Shown here in pieces: positions 6,814 through 16,738 of a DNA stretch of 34,353 nucleotides. Made by a program: the position numbers and the translations under genes. The stretch is from NCBI GenBank assembly GCA_022340485.1, contig JAJDNX010000006.1, positions 1 to 34,353 of the forward strand, written 5' to 3'. The DNA comes from Gammaproteobacteria bacterium. Lineage in GTDB: Bacteria; Pseudomonadota; Gammaproteobacteria; UBA9214. Each line of letters starts with the position of its first letter. Positions within the stretch are counted from its first letter, which is position 1. Below the pieces are notes generated by a model. That model was given only the letters and a program-made list of their open reading frames with translations. It ran no database searches and was not told the DNA's origin.

Positions 6814-8130
6814 ATGATTACACGCAAGGAATTCAGCCGCCGCCGCAAGCAGCTGATGCGCATGATGGGCAAGAACTCGATCGCCATTATTCCAACTGCC
6901 ACGGAGCAGGTACGCAACAGGGATGTGGAGTTTCCGTTCCGGGCTGACAGCGACTTTTATTACTTGACCGGCTTTCGTGAACCGGATGCAGTGGCTGTAT
7001 TGATACCGAAGCGCCCGCACGGCGAGTACTTGCTGTTTTGTCGTGAACGGGATCCCGAGATGGAGACCTGGACCGGCCGGCGTGCCGGTACCCTTGGGGC
7101 CATCGACAGCCATGACGCTGATGACGCCTTTCCTTTCAGTGACATTGATGAAATTCTTCCCGGGCTGATGGAAAGTTGTGACCGCGTTTACTACACCATG
7201 GGATCGCGACCGCAATTTGACCAGCGTGTCATGGAATGGATCAACCGTCTGCGCGAGGGTGCACGTACCGGCATGCGCACGCCTGACAAGTTCGTGTCGC
7301 TGGAGCACCTGCTGCATGACATGCGACTCTACAAGAGCCGCTCGGAGATTCGGGTTATGCGTACCGCTGCGAAGGTGGCCTGCAGTGCACACAGGCGTGC
7401 CATGCAGGCCTGTCGTGCGGGGATGAAGGAGTATGAAATAGAGGCGGAACTGCTGCATGAATTCCGCCGTGCCGGTATGGTGCCGGCCTACACAAGTATC
7501 GTTGGAGGCGGTGCCAACGGCTGTGTACTGCATTACACCGAGAACAGTGCGCCATTGAACGACGGTGATTTACTATTGATAGACGCCGGTGCCGAGTACG
7601 ATTGCTATGCCTCGGATGTGACCCGCACCTTTCCGGTCAATGGCCGCTTCAGTGCGGTGCAGAAGGCATTGTATGAGGTGGTGCTGGCCGCACAGACCGC
7701 TGCTATCAAAAAGGTCCGCCCCGGCAATCACTGGAATGATCCGCATGAAGCCGCGGTTCGGGTACTGACCCGGGGACTGCTGAAGCTGGGTATCCTGAAA
7801 GGCAAATTGGCGGAGCTGATACGCACAGATGCCTACCGGCGTTTTTATATGCACCGTACCGGCCATTGGCTGGGCATGGATGTTCACGACGTCGGTGACT
7901 ATAAAGTAGGAAATGAATGGCGCGTGCTGGAGCCGGGCATGGTGCTGACGGTTGAGCCCGGTCTGTATATTCCCGCAGGCAGTCGCGGGGTTGCGAGGAA
8001 ATGGTGGAATACCGGCATACGCATCGAGGATGATGTCCTGGTGACCAAAGATGAGCCGGAGATATTGAGTGATGCGGTACCCAGAACGGTTGCCGGTATC
8101 GAGGCCTTAATGACAAATGCCACAGTATGA
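6814..8130 (+). CDS. pepP: Xaa-Pro aminopeptidase P
   Basis: A 438-residue cytosolic metalloprotease that removes the N-terminal residue ahead of proline; E. coli PepP is 441. An N-terminal creatinase-like domain (to ~170) is followed by the pita-bread catalytic domain. All five dinuclear manganese ligands are seen: D257 in LLIDAG, D268 in YASDVT, H351 in GHWLG, E381 in LTVEPGLY and E405 in IRIEDD, close to E. coli D260, D271, H354, E383 and E406. I chose the ATG at 6814, which has GGGG six bases upstream, over a TTG at 6802. Its 3' end overlaps ubiH by 14 bases. Confidence 0.96.
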   Translation: MITRKEFSRRRKQLMRMMGKNSIAIIPTATEQVRNRDVEFPFRADSDFYYLTGFREPDAVAVLIPKRPHGEYLLFCRERDPEMETWTGRRAGTLGAIDSHDADDAFPFSDIDEILPGLMESCDRVYYTMGSRPQFDQRVMEWINRLREGARTGMRTPDKFVSLEHLLHDMRLYKSRSEIRVMRTAAKVACSAHRRAMQACRAGMKEYEIEAELLHEFRRAGMVPAYTSIVGGGANGCVLHYTENSAPLNDGDLLLIDAGAEYDCYASDVTRTFPVNGRFSAVQKALYEVVLAAQTAAIKKVRPGNHWNDPHEAAVRVLTRGLLKLGILKGKLAELIRTDAYRRFYMHRTGHWLGMDVHDVGDYKVGNEWRVLEPGMVLTVEPGLYIPAGSRGVARKWWNTGIRIEDDVLVTKDEPEILSDAVPRTVAGIEALMTNATV

Positions 8131-9334
8131 CGTAATCATTATTGGCGGTGGCATGGTCGGCGCCAGTCTTGCCTGTGCCTTGTCAGGACACGGTCTGCGC
8201 ATTGCACTGATCGAGGCGATTGAGCTGGAGACACGCAGTGAGACCGGCTATGACGAACGCGCCATTGCGCTGGCCTATGGTACCCGGCGCATCTTTGCCG
8301 GACTGCAGTTATGGGATGAACTGGCCGCGGATGCCACGCCGATCCACCGCATCCATGTATCGGATCGCGGTCATTTCGGCATGGTGCACATGGACCGTGC
8401 CGAAGAAGGGTTGCCTGCGCTTGGCTATGTGGTGCCGGCCCGTGCCATTGGTCGGGTCCTGGCGGAAGCCACGAAAGGCATCAAGGAACTGGACAGTTTT
8501 TGTCCGGCCACGGTCACGACAGTAAAGCGGACAGCCGCCGCCATGGAAGTTGAACTGTTCCATGAGGGCATCAGGATGACCCTGAGTGGACGCTTGGTCG
8601 TTGCCGCCGATGGTGCAGACTCACCGGTCCGGGAACAGTTTGGCATCAAGAGCAGCATAATCGACTATCAGCAAACGGCGATTGTCACCAATATTACCCC
8701 GCAACTGGCGCATAACCATGTTGCCTATGAACGGTTTACCGAGTCCGGACCGCTGGCATTGTTACCAATGACCGAACAGCGCTGTGCCGTGGTGTGGACC
8801 GTCACTTCCAGTCAGGTCGAGTCCATCATGGCGCTGGATGATGCCGGCTTCGTTGCCGCACTCCAGGCCCGCTTCGGCTATCGACTGGGGCGGCTCGAGC
8901 GGGTCGGGCGCAGGCAGGCGTGGCCCTTGCGACTGGTACAGGCAAGGGAAACGGTACGCGAGCGACTGGCGCTGGTGGGCAATGCCGTGCATACCTTGCA
9001 TCCCATTGCGGGACAGGGTTTTAACCTGGGCGCTCGTGATATTGCGGCACTTGCCGAGGTACTGGTGGATGCGGTCAACGGGGGCGAGGATCCCGGTTCA
9101 CTGCAGGTGCTGCAGCGTTATGCAGACTGGCGGCAGCATGACCACAGAAATGTCACCGTGTTTACCGACGGCCTGGTACGCCTGTTTTCACTGCCGCTGC
9201 CGGCGCTGGATATGGCACGCGGCGCCGGCATGCTGGCACTGGATCTGCTGCCCCCGGCGAAGCGTCTGCTGACGCGCATGACAATGGGTCGTACAGGGCG
9301 TACGCCGCGACTGGCGCGCGGTTTGCCGTTGTAA
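8117..9334 (+). CDS. ubiH: 2-octaprenyl-6-methoxyphenol hydroxylase UbiH
   Basis: A 405-residue FAD-dependent monooxygenase that hydroxylates the ring of the ubiquinone precursor (C1 position in E. coli), acting with the aerobic Ubi complex at the membrane. Seen motifs: the FAD Rossmann glycines GGGMVGASLA at the start, the mid-protein ADGADSPVR motif, and GNAVHTLHPIAGQGFNLGARD, the second FAD motif in its UbiH form (GN rather than GD). It is translated from an ATG inside the end of pepP, so the two are coupled. The next gene encodes a paralogue, the ubiH-ubiI pairing of E. coli. Confidence 0.94.
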   Translation: MPQYDVIIIGGGMVGASLACALSGHGLRIALIEAIELETRSETGYDERAIALAYGTRRIFAGLQLWDELAADATPIHRIHVSDRGHFGMVHMDRAEEGLPALGYVVPARAIGRVLAEATKGIKELDSFCPATVTTVKRTAAAMEVELFHEGIRMTLSGRLVVAADGADSPVREQFGIKSSIIDYQQTAIVTNITPQLAHNHVAYERFTESGPLALLPMTEQRCAVVWTVTSSQVESIMALDDAGFVAALQARFGYRLGRLERVGRRQAWPLRLVQARETVRERLALVGNAVHTLHPIAGQGFNLGARDIAALAEVLVDAVNGGEDPGSLQVLQRYADWRQHDHRNVTVFTDGLVRLFSLPLPALDMARGAGMLALDLLPPAKRLLTRMTMGRTGRTPRLARGLPL

Positions 9335-9402
9335 GCCGATGGTTTTCATTGTATCCGCAACCCTGCAGCCGGCCGTGATCTCTTCGTCATGGGCTGATTG
9401 CT

Positions 9403-10644
9403 ATGCATTCCCTGGCCATGTCCCGTTCTGACGTCATCCTCATCGGTGGCGGCATCGTTGGTGCAACGGCTGCCTGTGCACTGGGTCGATCCGGTGTGCG
9501 CGTGGCCCTGGTAGAAGCACGTGCACCGCTCGACCCCGAGGTACAGCCACCTGACCCGCGGGTATTTGCCATTACACGTGCATCAGAAAGGATCTTCCGG
9601 TCGCTGGGGGTATGGGATGCAATGCAGCAAAAGGGTGCCTTTGCATTCAGTGAAATGGAAGTCTGGGATTCTGGCGGTGAGGGGATTACCCACTTTGACT
9701 GTGCCGAGATCGGGGAACCCTGTCTTGGACATATTATCGAACCGCGTTTTATTCAGGCGGCACTCTGGCAGCAACTGCAGTCAATCGATGCCGTGTCATT
9801 GTATTGCCCGGCACGCTTTCAGAGCATCCATGTGCTCGACGACAGGGTTGAAGTAAGCCTGGAGGACTCACGGCAGCTCAGCGCCCGGTTGCTGATTGCC
9901 GCGGATGGCAGCCGTTCGCCGGTGCGCACGATGCTCGGCATGAAAACGCGTCGCCATGACTATCGGCAAAGCAGTCTGGTCGCGCTGGTGAAGACCTCTG
10001 AGCCACACCGGAATACCGCCTGGCAACGCTTCTTGCCGGGTGGACCGCTGGCGTTTCTGCCGATGGCCGATGGCTGGAGTTCCATTGTCTGGACCATGCC
10101 GTCAGAACAGGTCGAGCGTCTGCTGAGCGCAGACACGGAAGTGTTTCACGAAGAACTGGCTGCGGCTTTTGAGTATCGACTCGGCAGGATCATCGCTTCG
10201 GGTGAACGGCAAGCCTGGCCGCTGCAGCGCCTGCACGCACATCAGTACGTCAAGCCCCGCGTTGCCCTGATCGGAGATGCCGCCCATGCCATCCACCCCC
10301 TGGCGGGGCAGGGTGTGAACCTCGGGTTGCTGGATGCGGCATCCCTGGCCGAAGTCCTCATCGACGCAGGACAGCGTGGCAGGGATCCAGGCAGCCTGGC
10401 GGTGCTGCGGCGTTATGAGCGCTGGCGCCGTGGCGACAACCTGTTAATGATGATGGCCATGGACGGTATCAACCAGGTTTTCAGCAAACCCCGATCGCTA
10501 CTGCACCGGGCGGCCAACCTGGGGCTGTCGCTGGTCAACCGCTCCGCTGCGGCCAGACGGCAGTTGATGCGACACGCCATGGGACTCGGTGGTGACTTGC
10601 CGGCGCTTGCGACAGTGTCTGAGGAAGTGCCCTCATCTGATTGA
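9403..10644 (+). CDS. ubiI: UbiI/VisC-type ubiquinone biosynthesis hydroxylase
   Basis: A 413-residue FAD monooxygenase paralogous to the preceding UbiH. It has GGGIVGATAACALG near residue 15, AADGSRSPVR around residue 168, and GDAAHAIHPLAGQGVNLGLLDAASLAEVL near residue 290. In E. coli UbiI hydroxylates C5 of the ring; related UbiF/UbiM/Coq6 enzymes act at other positions, so the exact carbon is inferred from gene order. An in-frame ATG at 9418 is a possible start instead of 9403; neither has a clear ribosome binding site. It is the last gene before the glycine riboswitch. Confidence 0.88.
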   Translation: MHSLAMSRSDVILIGGGIVGATAACALGRSGVRVALVEARAPLDPEVQPPDPRVFAITRASERIFRSLGVWDAMQQKGAFAFSEMEVWDSGGEGITHFDCAEIGEPCLGHIIEPRFIQAALWQQLQSIDAVSLYCPARFQSIHVLDDRVEVSLEDSRQLSARLLIAADGSRSPVRTMLGMKTRRHDYRQSSLVALVKTSEPHRNTAWQRFLPGGPLAFLPMADGWSSIVWTMPSEQVERLLSADTEVFHEELAAAFEYRLGRIIASGERQAWPLQRLHAHQYVKPRVALIGDAAHAIHPLAGQGVNLGLLDAASLAEVLIDAGQRGRDPGSLAVLRRYERWRRGDNLLMMMAMDGINQVFSKPRSLLHRAANLGLSLVNRSAAARRQLMRHAMGLGGDLPALATVSEEVPSSD

Positions 10645-10861
10645 TCTTTTCTATCTTAAAAAGCATTAGAAACAGGGCGCCGCTGGTCGCTGCCAGGCCG
10701 GATGGTGACAGCAGCGGATTGTTTTGCTGGCCGTAGCCCAGTAAAAAACCTCGCCATGGTCAGCTGCGCATGCGGAACTTTCGTTCCTGGCGCCCTTGAG
10801 TCCCGGCTCGAAAGAGGCTGTCTGTAGGGAATGGATGCTGCCCGTACAAACAGTCAGGCAT

Positions 10862-10891
10862 CTGGCACTCTCTGGCAGTCAGGAGTATATT
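10862..10891 (+). promoter_or_regulatory. Candidate promoter of the gcv operon
   Basis: TATATT (10886-10891) is a five-of-six -10 box, with CTGGCA (10862-10867; four of six) as -35 and an 18-base spacer. The start near 10898 would fall ten or so bases before the riboswitch, as expected. Confidence 0.45.
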
Positions 10892-10908
10892 TGCCCCTCA
10901 ACTTACAC

Positions 10909-11100
10909 ACTGCTGCGGGAGAGAGTTCCAGGTTGCCAGGCGCCTGGAAACGCCGAAGGCGCAACACGCTCGGAAACGCTCAGGCAAATGGACCGTAGCA
11001 GCAGTTGACTCTGGAGAGCGGTTGCAATGCGACCCACCGAAGGGGACAGGCGCGTCACTGAAGACGTGGCCACTCTCTCAGGTCACCGGACAGAGGGGCG
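10909..11100 (+). ncRNA. Tandem glycine riboswitch
   Basis: Two adjacent aptamers lie in the leader of gcvT. In aptamer 1 (about 10909-11002) P1 pairs TGCTGCGG (10911-10918) with CCGTAGCA (10993-11000), and it carries GGGAGAG, CGCCGAAGGCGCAA and ACGCTCAGGCAAA. In aptamer 2 (about 11007-11097) P1 pairs CTCTG (11009-11013) with CAGAG (11091-11095), and it carries GGAGAGCGG, CACCGAAGGGGACA and CACTCTCTCAGGTCACCGGACAGA. These match the glycine class consensus. Such switches usually turn on glycine cleavage genes when glycine is plentiful. A short linker joins the aptamers, as in known cooperative pairs. Confidence 0.95.
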
Positions 11101-11131
11101 ACGGTTCGCGCAGGCTGCCGTCGCCCTTTTT
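11096..11131 (+). terminator. Riboswitch-controlled intrinsic terminator
   Basis: GGGCGACGG (11096-11104) pairs perfectly with CCGTCGCCC (11118-11126) and is followed by five T's. It directly abuts the 3' P1 strand of aptamer 2 (CAGAG, 11091-11095). Extending the hairpin downward would use those P1 bases with the T-tract, so aptamer folding and full terminator formation compete. This fits an ON switch working by transcription attenuation. Confidence 0.85.
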
Positions 11132-11171
11132 CATTTCTGCCGACAGATGGTTACAGAGAAAACACAAAGAT

Positions 11172-12263
11172 ATGAGCAACAAGACCCCCCTGTATGAAGA
11201 GCACCTGGCTGATGGTGGCAAGCTGGTCGACTTCGCCGGCTGGGAGATGCCGATCCATTACGGTTCCCAGATCGAGGAACACAACAACGTGCGCCAGGAT
11301 GCCGGCATGTTCGATGTCTCGCACATGACTGTGGTTGACCTGAACGGCGCGCGTACCCGTGAATTCCTGCGCTACCTGCTGGCAAACAACGTGGATCGCC
11401 TCAAGGACAGCGGCAAGGCATTGTACAGCTGCATGCTGAACGAGGACGGTGGCGTCATTGACGACCTGATCGTTTATTTCCTGCGTGATGATTATTTTCG
11501 CATGGTGGTCAATGCCGGTACCCGCGACAAGGACCTCGCCTGGCTCAACAAGCAGGCAGCGGCCTTTGAGGTTACGGTCAGCGAGCGCCCGGAGCTGGCC
11601 ATGATCGCGATACAGGGTCCCAATGCCCGTGAGAAGACGCTGCCATTGCTGAGCGCCGCGGCACGCACAGCGGCGAGCGAGTTACCGCCTTTCTTCGGTG
11701 TCTTTGACGGGGACTGGTTTATCGCGCGCACCGGCTATACCGGCGAAGACGGGTTTGAGATTGTATTGCCGGCCACGGATGCCGTGGGTTTCTGGCGGCA
11801 ATTGCGTGCGGCCGGGGTGCGGCCGACCGGGCTGGGCGCGCGTGACACCCTGCGACTGGAAGCGGGTATGAATCTGTACGGTTCTGATATGGATGAATCC
11901 ATCAGTCCACTGGAGGCAGCGCTTGGCTGGACAGTCGCCTGGGAGCCCGCTGAACGGAATTTTATCGGGCGCACTGCTCTGGAAAAGCAGCGCCAGCAGG
12001 GGGGCTCGCAGAAACTGGTTGGATTGATACTGGAAGGCAAGGGCGTACTGCGCAATCACCAGAAGGTGATTACCGCGGGTGACGGCGAGGGCGAGATCAC
12101 CAGCGGCAGTTTTTCACCGACCCTGCAGCGCGCGATTGCCTTCGCACGTGTGCCCAGGGCGACGGGTGATCACTGCCAGGTGGAGGTACGCGGCAAGCTG
12201 CTGCCGGCGCGGGTAGTGAAACCACCGTTTGTACGCAACGGGGAAGCACAGATCGAACTTTGA
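11172..12263 (+). CDS. gcvT: Glycine cleavage system T protein (aminomethyltransferase)
   Basis: A 363-residue cytosolic protein (E. coli 364) that takes the aminomethyl group from lipoyl-GcvH, releases ammonia and makes 5,10-methylene-THF. It opens with [26 protein letters not shown] and has GMFDVSHM and [11 protein letters not shown]97 corresponds to the catalytic aspartate of E. coli. [13 protein letters not shown] lies in the folate-binding region and the C-terminal barrel carries [11 protein letters not shown]. The ATG at 11172 gives the family start; an earlier in-frame codon at 11022 would translate the riboswitch and is rejected. First gene of the glycine cleavage operon. Confidence 0.95.
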   Translation: MSNKTPLYEEHLADGGKLVDFAGWEMPIHYGSQIEEHNNVRQDAGMFDVSHMTVVDLNGARTREFLRYLLANNVDRLKDSGKALYSCMLNEDGGVIDDLIVYFLRDDYFRMVVNAGTRDKDLAWLNKQAAAFEVTVSERPELAMIAIQGPNAREKTLPLLSAAARTAASELPPFFGVFDGDWFIARTGYTGEDGFEIVLPATDAVGFWRQLRAAGVRPTGLGARDTLRLEAGMNLYGSDMDESISPLEAALGWTVAWEPAERNFIGRTALEKQRQQGGSQKLVGLILEGKGVLRNHQKVITAGDGEGEITSGSFSPTLQRAIAFARVPRATGDHCQVEVRGKLLPARVVKPPFVRNGEAQIEL

Positions 12264-12299
12264 ACAAGGCACATTACCAGCAAATCAAGTGAGGAAGTC

Positions 12300-12695
12300 A
12301 TGAGCAACATACCGGTTGAACTGAAATATGCGAAGACGCATGAATGGGCCCGCGGCAATGATGACGGTTCAGTAACCGTGGGCATTTCGGACAATGCCCA
12401 GGATCAGTTAGGCGACATGGTTTTTATTGAATTGCCGGAAGTCGGCCAGACGGTCGCCGTCAATGAGGCCTGCGCCGTGGTGGAGTCGGTGAAGGCGGCC
12501 TCCGATGTCTATGCTCCTGTGGGCGGCGAGATCCTCGAGGTCAACGAGGCCCTGACCGACAGCCCGGAAACCGTGAACCAGGATGCCTATGGTGAGGGCT
12601 GGCTGTTCCGGTTACAGCCTGCGGACCCTGCTGAAATGGAGGCTTTGATGGGCGGTGAGGCCTACGAGCTGTTTCTCGCCTCCGAGGCACATTGA
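12300..12695 (+). CDS. gcvH: Glycine cleavage system H protein (lipoyl carrier)
   Basis: A 131-residue lipoyl-domain protein, the swinging arm that carries the aminomethyl group among the P, T and L proteins. The lipoylated lysine is K65 in [14 protein letters not shown]. The N-terminal [41 protein letters not shown] and C-terminal [20 protein letters not shown] are standard. GAGGA precedes its ATG. It sits 36 bases after gcvT, with gcvPA 109 bases downstream. Confidence 0.96.
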   Translation: MSNIPVELKYAKTHEWARGNDDGSVTVGISDNAQDQLGDMVFIELPEVGQTVAVNEACAVVESVKAASDVYAPVGGEILEVNEALTDSPETVNQDAYGEGWLFRLQPADPAEMEALMGGEAYELFLASEAH

Positions 12696-12804
12696 GATCA
12701 CGACTCCTTTGATGACGGCACGCTGCCCGCACGTCCTGGTGCGAGCTGACAGTTGCAGCCGCTGTTTTCAGGATTCATAACCCTACACAGACCATAACAC
12801 TGCC

Positions 12805-14205
12805 ATGCCTTTTATACCGCACTCAGAATCTGATATCCGCAAAATGCTGGCCACCATCGGTGTCGACAATATCGAGGCGCTGTTTGACGAGATTCCGGCC
12901 AACCTGCGCATGGGCAAACTGTCCGGTGTGCCGGAGGGTTTGATTGAGCAGGATATTGCGCGCCTGATGATGGAGCGTGCCGAGGCCGATGGCCGGCCGT
13001 TGTGTTTCATGGGTGCCGGTTCCTACGATCACCATATACCGGCGGCTGTCTGGGAGATCACCACGCGGGGTGAATTTTACAGTGCCTATACGCCCTACCA
13101 GGCAGAGGCAAGCCAGGGCACGCTGCAATTGATCTATGAATTCCAGACCATGATGGCGCAGCTGACCGGGCTGGATGTGTCCAATGCCTCGCTCTACGAC
13201 GGGGCCTCCGGACTCGCGGAGGCGATATTGATGGCGGTGCGTGCCAACCGCAAATCGAAGTCACACCGCATCCTGATGCCTGTCACGGTACACCCGGATT
13301 ACCGCAGAACGGCAAACACCATTGTCAAAAATCAGAATATAGAACTGCTCGAGGTGCCGTATTCTCCCGAGGGCGGGCATATCCTGACAGACTCGCTCAA
13401 GGCCTACGAGGGTGAGGACATCGCCGCACTTGTCATCCAGCATCCGAATTTCTTCGGTATTCTCGAAGATGTCGACTTGCTGACCGACTGGGCGCATCAA
13501 CAGGGCGCACTGGTGATTGCCGTCGCCAACCCCATTGCCATGGCGCTGTTGAAACCACCCGGCGCCTGGGGCGAGAGCGGTGCCGATATTGCCTGTGGTG
13601 AGGGTCAGCCGCTGGGCGTTCCGATGATGGGTGGCGGGCCCTATTTCGGATTTATGTGCTGTAAAAAGGATTACGTCCGCCAGATGCCTGGTCGCATTGT
13701 CGGTCGCACTCTGGATCGTGACGGGCGTGTTGGTTACACCCTGACCTTGCAGGCACGTGAGCAGCATATTCGTCGCTCCAAGGCCACCTCCAACATCTGT
13801 ACCAACCAGGGATTGCTGGTCACGGCAGCAACCATCCACATGGCCTTGCTGGGCGCTGAAGGCCTGAAGCGCGTCGCGCAGGCCTGTCATGCCAATACCC
13901 GCAAACTGGTCGCCGCATTAACCGCCAGCGACTGCGTCGAAACGATCTTCAACCGGCCCTATTTTCACGAGGCTGCGTTGCGCATTTCGCTGCCACTGGA
14001 TAATGTGTTGCGGCCGTTGCATGCACAGAACATCCTGCCGGGCTATGCCCTGGCGAAAGACTATCCGGAGCTCGGAGATGCCTTGCTGGTTTGTGCCACC
14101 GAATTGCGCAGCGATGCAGACATCGACACCTTTGCCGGCCACCTTGGGCGGGTGATTGAAAAGCAAACGGCGGCAGGCCGCCCGGTAAAACCGAAGATGG
14201 CCTGA
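12805..14205 (+). CDS. gcvPA: Glycine dehydrogenase (decarboxylating) subunit 1
   Basis: A 466-residue N-terminal half of the split P protein. Motifs: [15 protein letters not shown] at the start, [13 protein letters not shown], the stretch around residues 91-107 from [11 protein letters not shown] to SQGTLQ, and the C-terminal [10 protein letters not shown]. With subunit 2 it forms the PLP enzyme that decarboxylates glycine and loads H protein. The PLP lysine is on the other subunit. The two halves are usually adjacent, but here tpx lies between them. The ATG has no strong Shine-Dalgarno (the upstream bases are ATAACACTGCC). Confidence 0.95.
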   Translation: MPFIPHSESDIRKMLATIGVDNIEALFDEIPANLRMGKLSGVPEGLIEQDIARLMMERAEADGRPLCFMGAGSYDHHIPAAVWEITTRGEFYSAYTPYQAEASQGTLQLIYEFQTMMAQLTGLDVSNASLYDGASGLAEAILMAVRANRKSKSHRILMPVTVHPDYRRTANTIVKNQNIELLEVPYSPEGGHILTDSLKAYEGEDIAALVIQHPNFFGILEDVDLLTDWAHQQGALVIAVANPIAMALLKPPGAWGESGADIACGEGQPLGVPMMGGGPYFGFMCCKKDYVRQMPGRIVGRTLDRDGRVGYTLTLQAREQHIRRSKATSNICTNQGLLVTAATIHMALLGAEGLKRVAQACHANTRKLVAALTASDCVETIFNRPYFHEAALRISLPLDNVLRPLHAQNILPGYALAKDYPELGDALLVCATELRSDADIDTFAGHLGRVIEKQTAAGRPVKPKMA

Positions 14206-14242
14206 GGCCATCCACATTCATACAGCTAATCGGAGACCAATT

Positions 14243-14740
14243 ATGGCTACAGTGACCTTGCAGGGGAATGAATTCCATACCAGTGGCGAGCTGCCGGCAG
14301 TCGGCAGTACAGCGCCTGATTTTCACCTCGTGGACGGCAAGCTGAAGGATGTCCACCTCGCCGATTACAGTGGCAAGAAGCGGCTGCTGAATATCGTTCC
14401 CAGCCTGGATACACCGACGTGCGCCACGTCGACCCGCAAGTTCAATGAAAAGGTAGCCGGTCGTGATGATGTCGTGGTGCTGGTCGTGTCCGCTGATCTG
14501 CCATTCGCACAGGGACGTTTTTGCGAGGCCGAGGGGATTAGCAATGTGATTCCTCTCTCCCTGATGCGAAGCCGGGAATTTGCCAAGGAGTATGGTGTAC
14601 TCATGACCGACGGTCCGCTGGCAGGGATTACCGCACGTGCCGTGGTAGTTATCGATGAGCATGACAAGGTGATTCATACCCAGCTGGTGCCCGAGATTGG
14701 AGATGAACCCGACTATGCGGCGGCGCTGGCGGTCTTGTAA
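14243..14740 (+). CDS. tpx: Thiol peroxidase Tpx
   Basis: A 165-residue atypical two-cysteine peroxiredoxin that reduces hydrogen peroxide and lipid or alkyl hydroperoxides with thioredoxin. The peroxidatic cysteine is C60 in [12 protein letters not shown] and the resolving cysteine C94 in GRFCEAEGI, the normal Tpx spacing. The start is well marked by CGGAGACC upstream. It lies between gcvPA and gcvPB, 37 bases after the first and 106 before the second, so it is probably co-transcribed and under glycine riboswitch control. It has no known part in glycine cleavage; protection of lipoyl or folate chemistry is speculation. Confidence 0.96.
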   Translation: MATVTLQGNEFHTSGELPAVGSTAPDFHLVDGKLKDVHLADYSGKKRLLNIVPSLDTPTCATSTRKFNEKVAGRDDVVVLVVSADLPFAQGRFCEAEGISNVIPLSLMRSREFAKEYGVLMTDGPLAGITARAVVVIDEHDKVIHTQLVPEIGDEPDYAAALAVL

Positions 14741-14846
14741 ATAATTCTTCTGCAGGGGTGTTTCGCAACCGCAAGGCATCGATTCCCTGAAGAGATACAC
14801 GGATGCAAGCCGCTGCTGCAGAAAAAATTGCCGGATAACAAAACCC

Positions 14847-16292
14847 ATGCTGATCTTTGAACACTCACACAGCGGTCGTCGCGCACAGGCGCAGGCACCG
14901 CAGTCGAATGCCGATGTCTCCGACATTCCGGAGGATTTCCTGCGAGCCATGCCGCCCGGTTTGCCGCAGGTATCCGAGTTGCAGGTAGTGCGTCACTACA
15001 CGCGCCTGTCGCAGAAGAATTTCTCCATCGATACCCAGTTCTACCCGCTGGGATCCTGCACCATGAAATACAACCCGCGCGCGTGCAACACCCTGGCCAT
15101 GCTGCCGGGTTTTCTGGCACGCCACCCGCTGGCGCCGGTCTCCATGGGACAGGGATTTCTTGCCTGCCTGTATGAGTTGCAGGAAATGCTCAAGGAGGTC
15201 ACAGGCATGAAGGCCGTGACCCTGACACCGGCAGCAGGCGCGCAGGGTGAATTCACCGGTGTTGCCATGATTCGTGCCTACCATGATGCGAATGGTGATA
15301 CGGCACGCAACGAGATCCTGGTGCCGGATGCAGCGCACGGTACCAATCCGGCGACTGCCGTGATGTGCGGCTACAAGGTGCATGAGATCCCCACCGACCG
15401 GCAAGGCGATGTGGATATGGAGGCACTGCGTATCGCCGTGGGCCCACAAACGGCAGGTATCATGCTCACCAATCCGTCAACGCTGGGTGTGTTTGAGCGC
15501 CGCATCAAGGAGATCGCGGACCTGATCCACGAAGCCGGTGGCCTGCTGTATTACGATGGCGCCAACCTGAACGCCATCCTCGGCAAGGTACGTCCGGGTG
15601 ACATGGGTTTTGATGTCATCCACATGAACCTGCACAAGACCTTTTCCACGCCGCATGGTGGTGGCGGTCCGGGTGCGGGACCGGTTGGCGTCAGCAAGCG
15701 GCTTGAGCCCTTTATGCCGCTACCCATCGTCGGTTACGACGGGAACGAGTACGACTGGATCACGGAAGACGTGCGTCCGCAAAGCATTGGACGCCTGTCT
15801 GCCTTTATGGGTAATGCAGGGGTGCTGATGCGTGCCTATATCTATGGCCGCATGCTGGGCCGTGAAGGTATGCACCGGGTGGCCGATTTTGCCACCCTGA
15901 ATGCAAACTACCTGATGGCGCGGCTCACCGAGGCCGGTTTTGATGTGGCGTTCCCGGGTCGCCGCGCCACCCACGAGTTCATTATCACCCTGAAGCGCCA
16001 GGACAAGGAGCTGGGGATTACCGCCATGGATTTTGCGAAGCGGCTGCTGGATTACAATTTCCATGCACCAACCACCTACTTCCCGCTGCTGGTTCCCGAG
16101 TGCCTGCTGATTGAGCCGACCGAGACGGAAACCAAGGAAGAACTGGACGCCTTCGTGGAGGCCATGATCAAGATCAAGCAGGAGGCGGAAAACAGCCCGG
16201 AACTTCTGAAGGAAGCGCCGCATACCCAGCCGGTGCGGCGTCTCGACGAGGTACGCGCGGCCAAACAGCTTGACCTGACCTGGAGCGCCTGA
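14847..16292 (+). CDS. gcvPB: Glycine dehydrogenase (decarboxylating) subunit 2
   Basis: A 481-residue C-terminal half of the split P protein, carrying the cofactor site. The PLP lysine is K264 in [18 protein letters not shown], with a glycine-rich loop after it. Other conserved stretches are [26 protein letters not shown] and [11 protein letters not shown]. With GcvPA it releases CO2 from glycine and passes the aminomethyl group to GcvH. No L protein gene is in the window; the lipoamide dehydrogenase is presumably shared from elsewhere. The ATG at 14847 has a weak ribosome binding site. Confidence 0.95.
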   Translation: MLIFEHSHSGRRAQAQAPQSNADVSDIPEDFLRAMPPGLPQVSELQVVRHYTRLSQKNFSIDTQFYPLGSCTMKYNPRACNTLAMLPGFLARHPLAPVSMGQGFLACLYELQEMLKEVTGMKAVTLTPAAGAQGEFTGVAMIRAYHDANGDTARNEILVPDAAHGTNPATAVMCGYKVHEIPTDRQGDVDMEALRIAVGPQTAGIMLTNPSTLGVFERRIKEIADLIHEAGGLLYYDGANLNAILGKVRPGDMGFDVIHMNLHKTFSTPHGGGGPGAGPVGVSKRLEPFMPLPIVGYDGNEYDWITEDVRPQSIGRLSAFMGNAGVLMRAYIYGRMLGREGMHRVADFATLNANYLMARLTEAGFDVAFPGRRATHEFIITLKRQDKELGITAMDFAKRLLDYNFHAPTTYFPLLVPECLLIEPTETETKEELDAFVEAMIKIKQEAENSPELLKEAPHTQPVRRLDEVRAAKQLDLTWSA

Positions 16293-16326
16293 CTGCCTGC
16301 GCTGCCGTTATCACTGCGACCTTTGC

Positions 16327-16689
16327 ATGGCTACAGATCCGAATAATGGCGGTATCCGCAGGCTGATCAAGGCGACCGGGTACTCACTGCAGGGACTGGC
16401 AGCCAGTTATCGCCATGAGACGGCCTTCAAGCAGGAAGTCGCGGCAAGCGTGGTGCTGATACCACTGGCCCTGTGGCTTGGAAACACCGGGCTGGAACGG
16501 GCCATGCTGGTCACGGCGTGGGTGCTGGTGCCTTTGTTCGAGCTGGTTAACTCCGCGGTCGAGGCAGTGGTGGATCGTATTGGCCCGGAGTTGCACGAGT
16601 TGTCCGGGCGTGCCAAGGACATCAGCTCCGCTACCGTCATGATTGCCTTGATCAATGCAGCCGTGGTGTGGCTGCTGGTGCTGTGGTGA
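16327..16689 (+). CDS. dgkA: Diacylglycerol kinase DgkA
   Basis: A 120-residue inner-membrane enzyme with three transmembrane helices (about 37-52, 57-76 and 102-120) that phosphorylates diacylglycerol, recycling it to phosphatidic acid. The signature ELVNSAVEAVVDRIG (71-86) and GRAKDISSATVM (94-105) hold the catalytic and ATP-site residues: E72 and E79 match E. coli E69 and E76, and E31 matches E28. It begins 34 bases after gcvPB and may be read from the gcv transcript. Complete. Confidence 0.94.
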   Translation: MATDPNNGGIRRLIKATGYSLQGLAASYRHETAFKQEVAASVVLIPLALWLGNTGLERAMLVTAWVLVPLFELVNSAVEAVVDRIGPELHELSGRAKDISSATVMIALINAAVVWLLVLW

Positions 16690-16738
16690 TCCGTCCTTGT
16701 TAACTGAAGCTGGAAACTACTGAAGCGGGAATCATTCT

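Noticed and set aside
10680-10724. CCGCTG/CAGCGG hairpin followed by ATTGTTTT after ubiI
   Set aside because: The stem is only six pairs with a ~26-base loop, so a terminator call is not justified.
14748-14822. TTCTGCAG / CTGCAGAA inverted repeat flanking the tpx-gcvPB gap
   Set aside because: Only eight bases per arm, most of it the self-palindromic CTGCAG, so not evidence of a mobile insertion of tpx.
13949-14950. Minus-strand frame of 333 codons
   Set aside because: It crosses gcvPA, tpx and gcvPB in antisense; no motif or ribosome binding site supports it.
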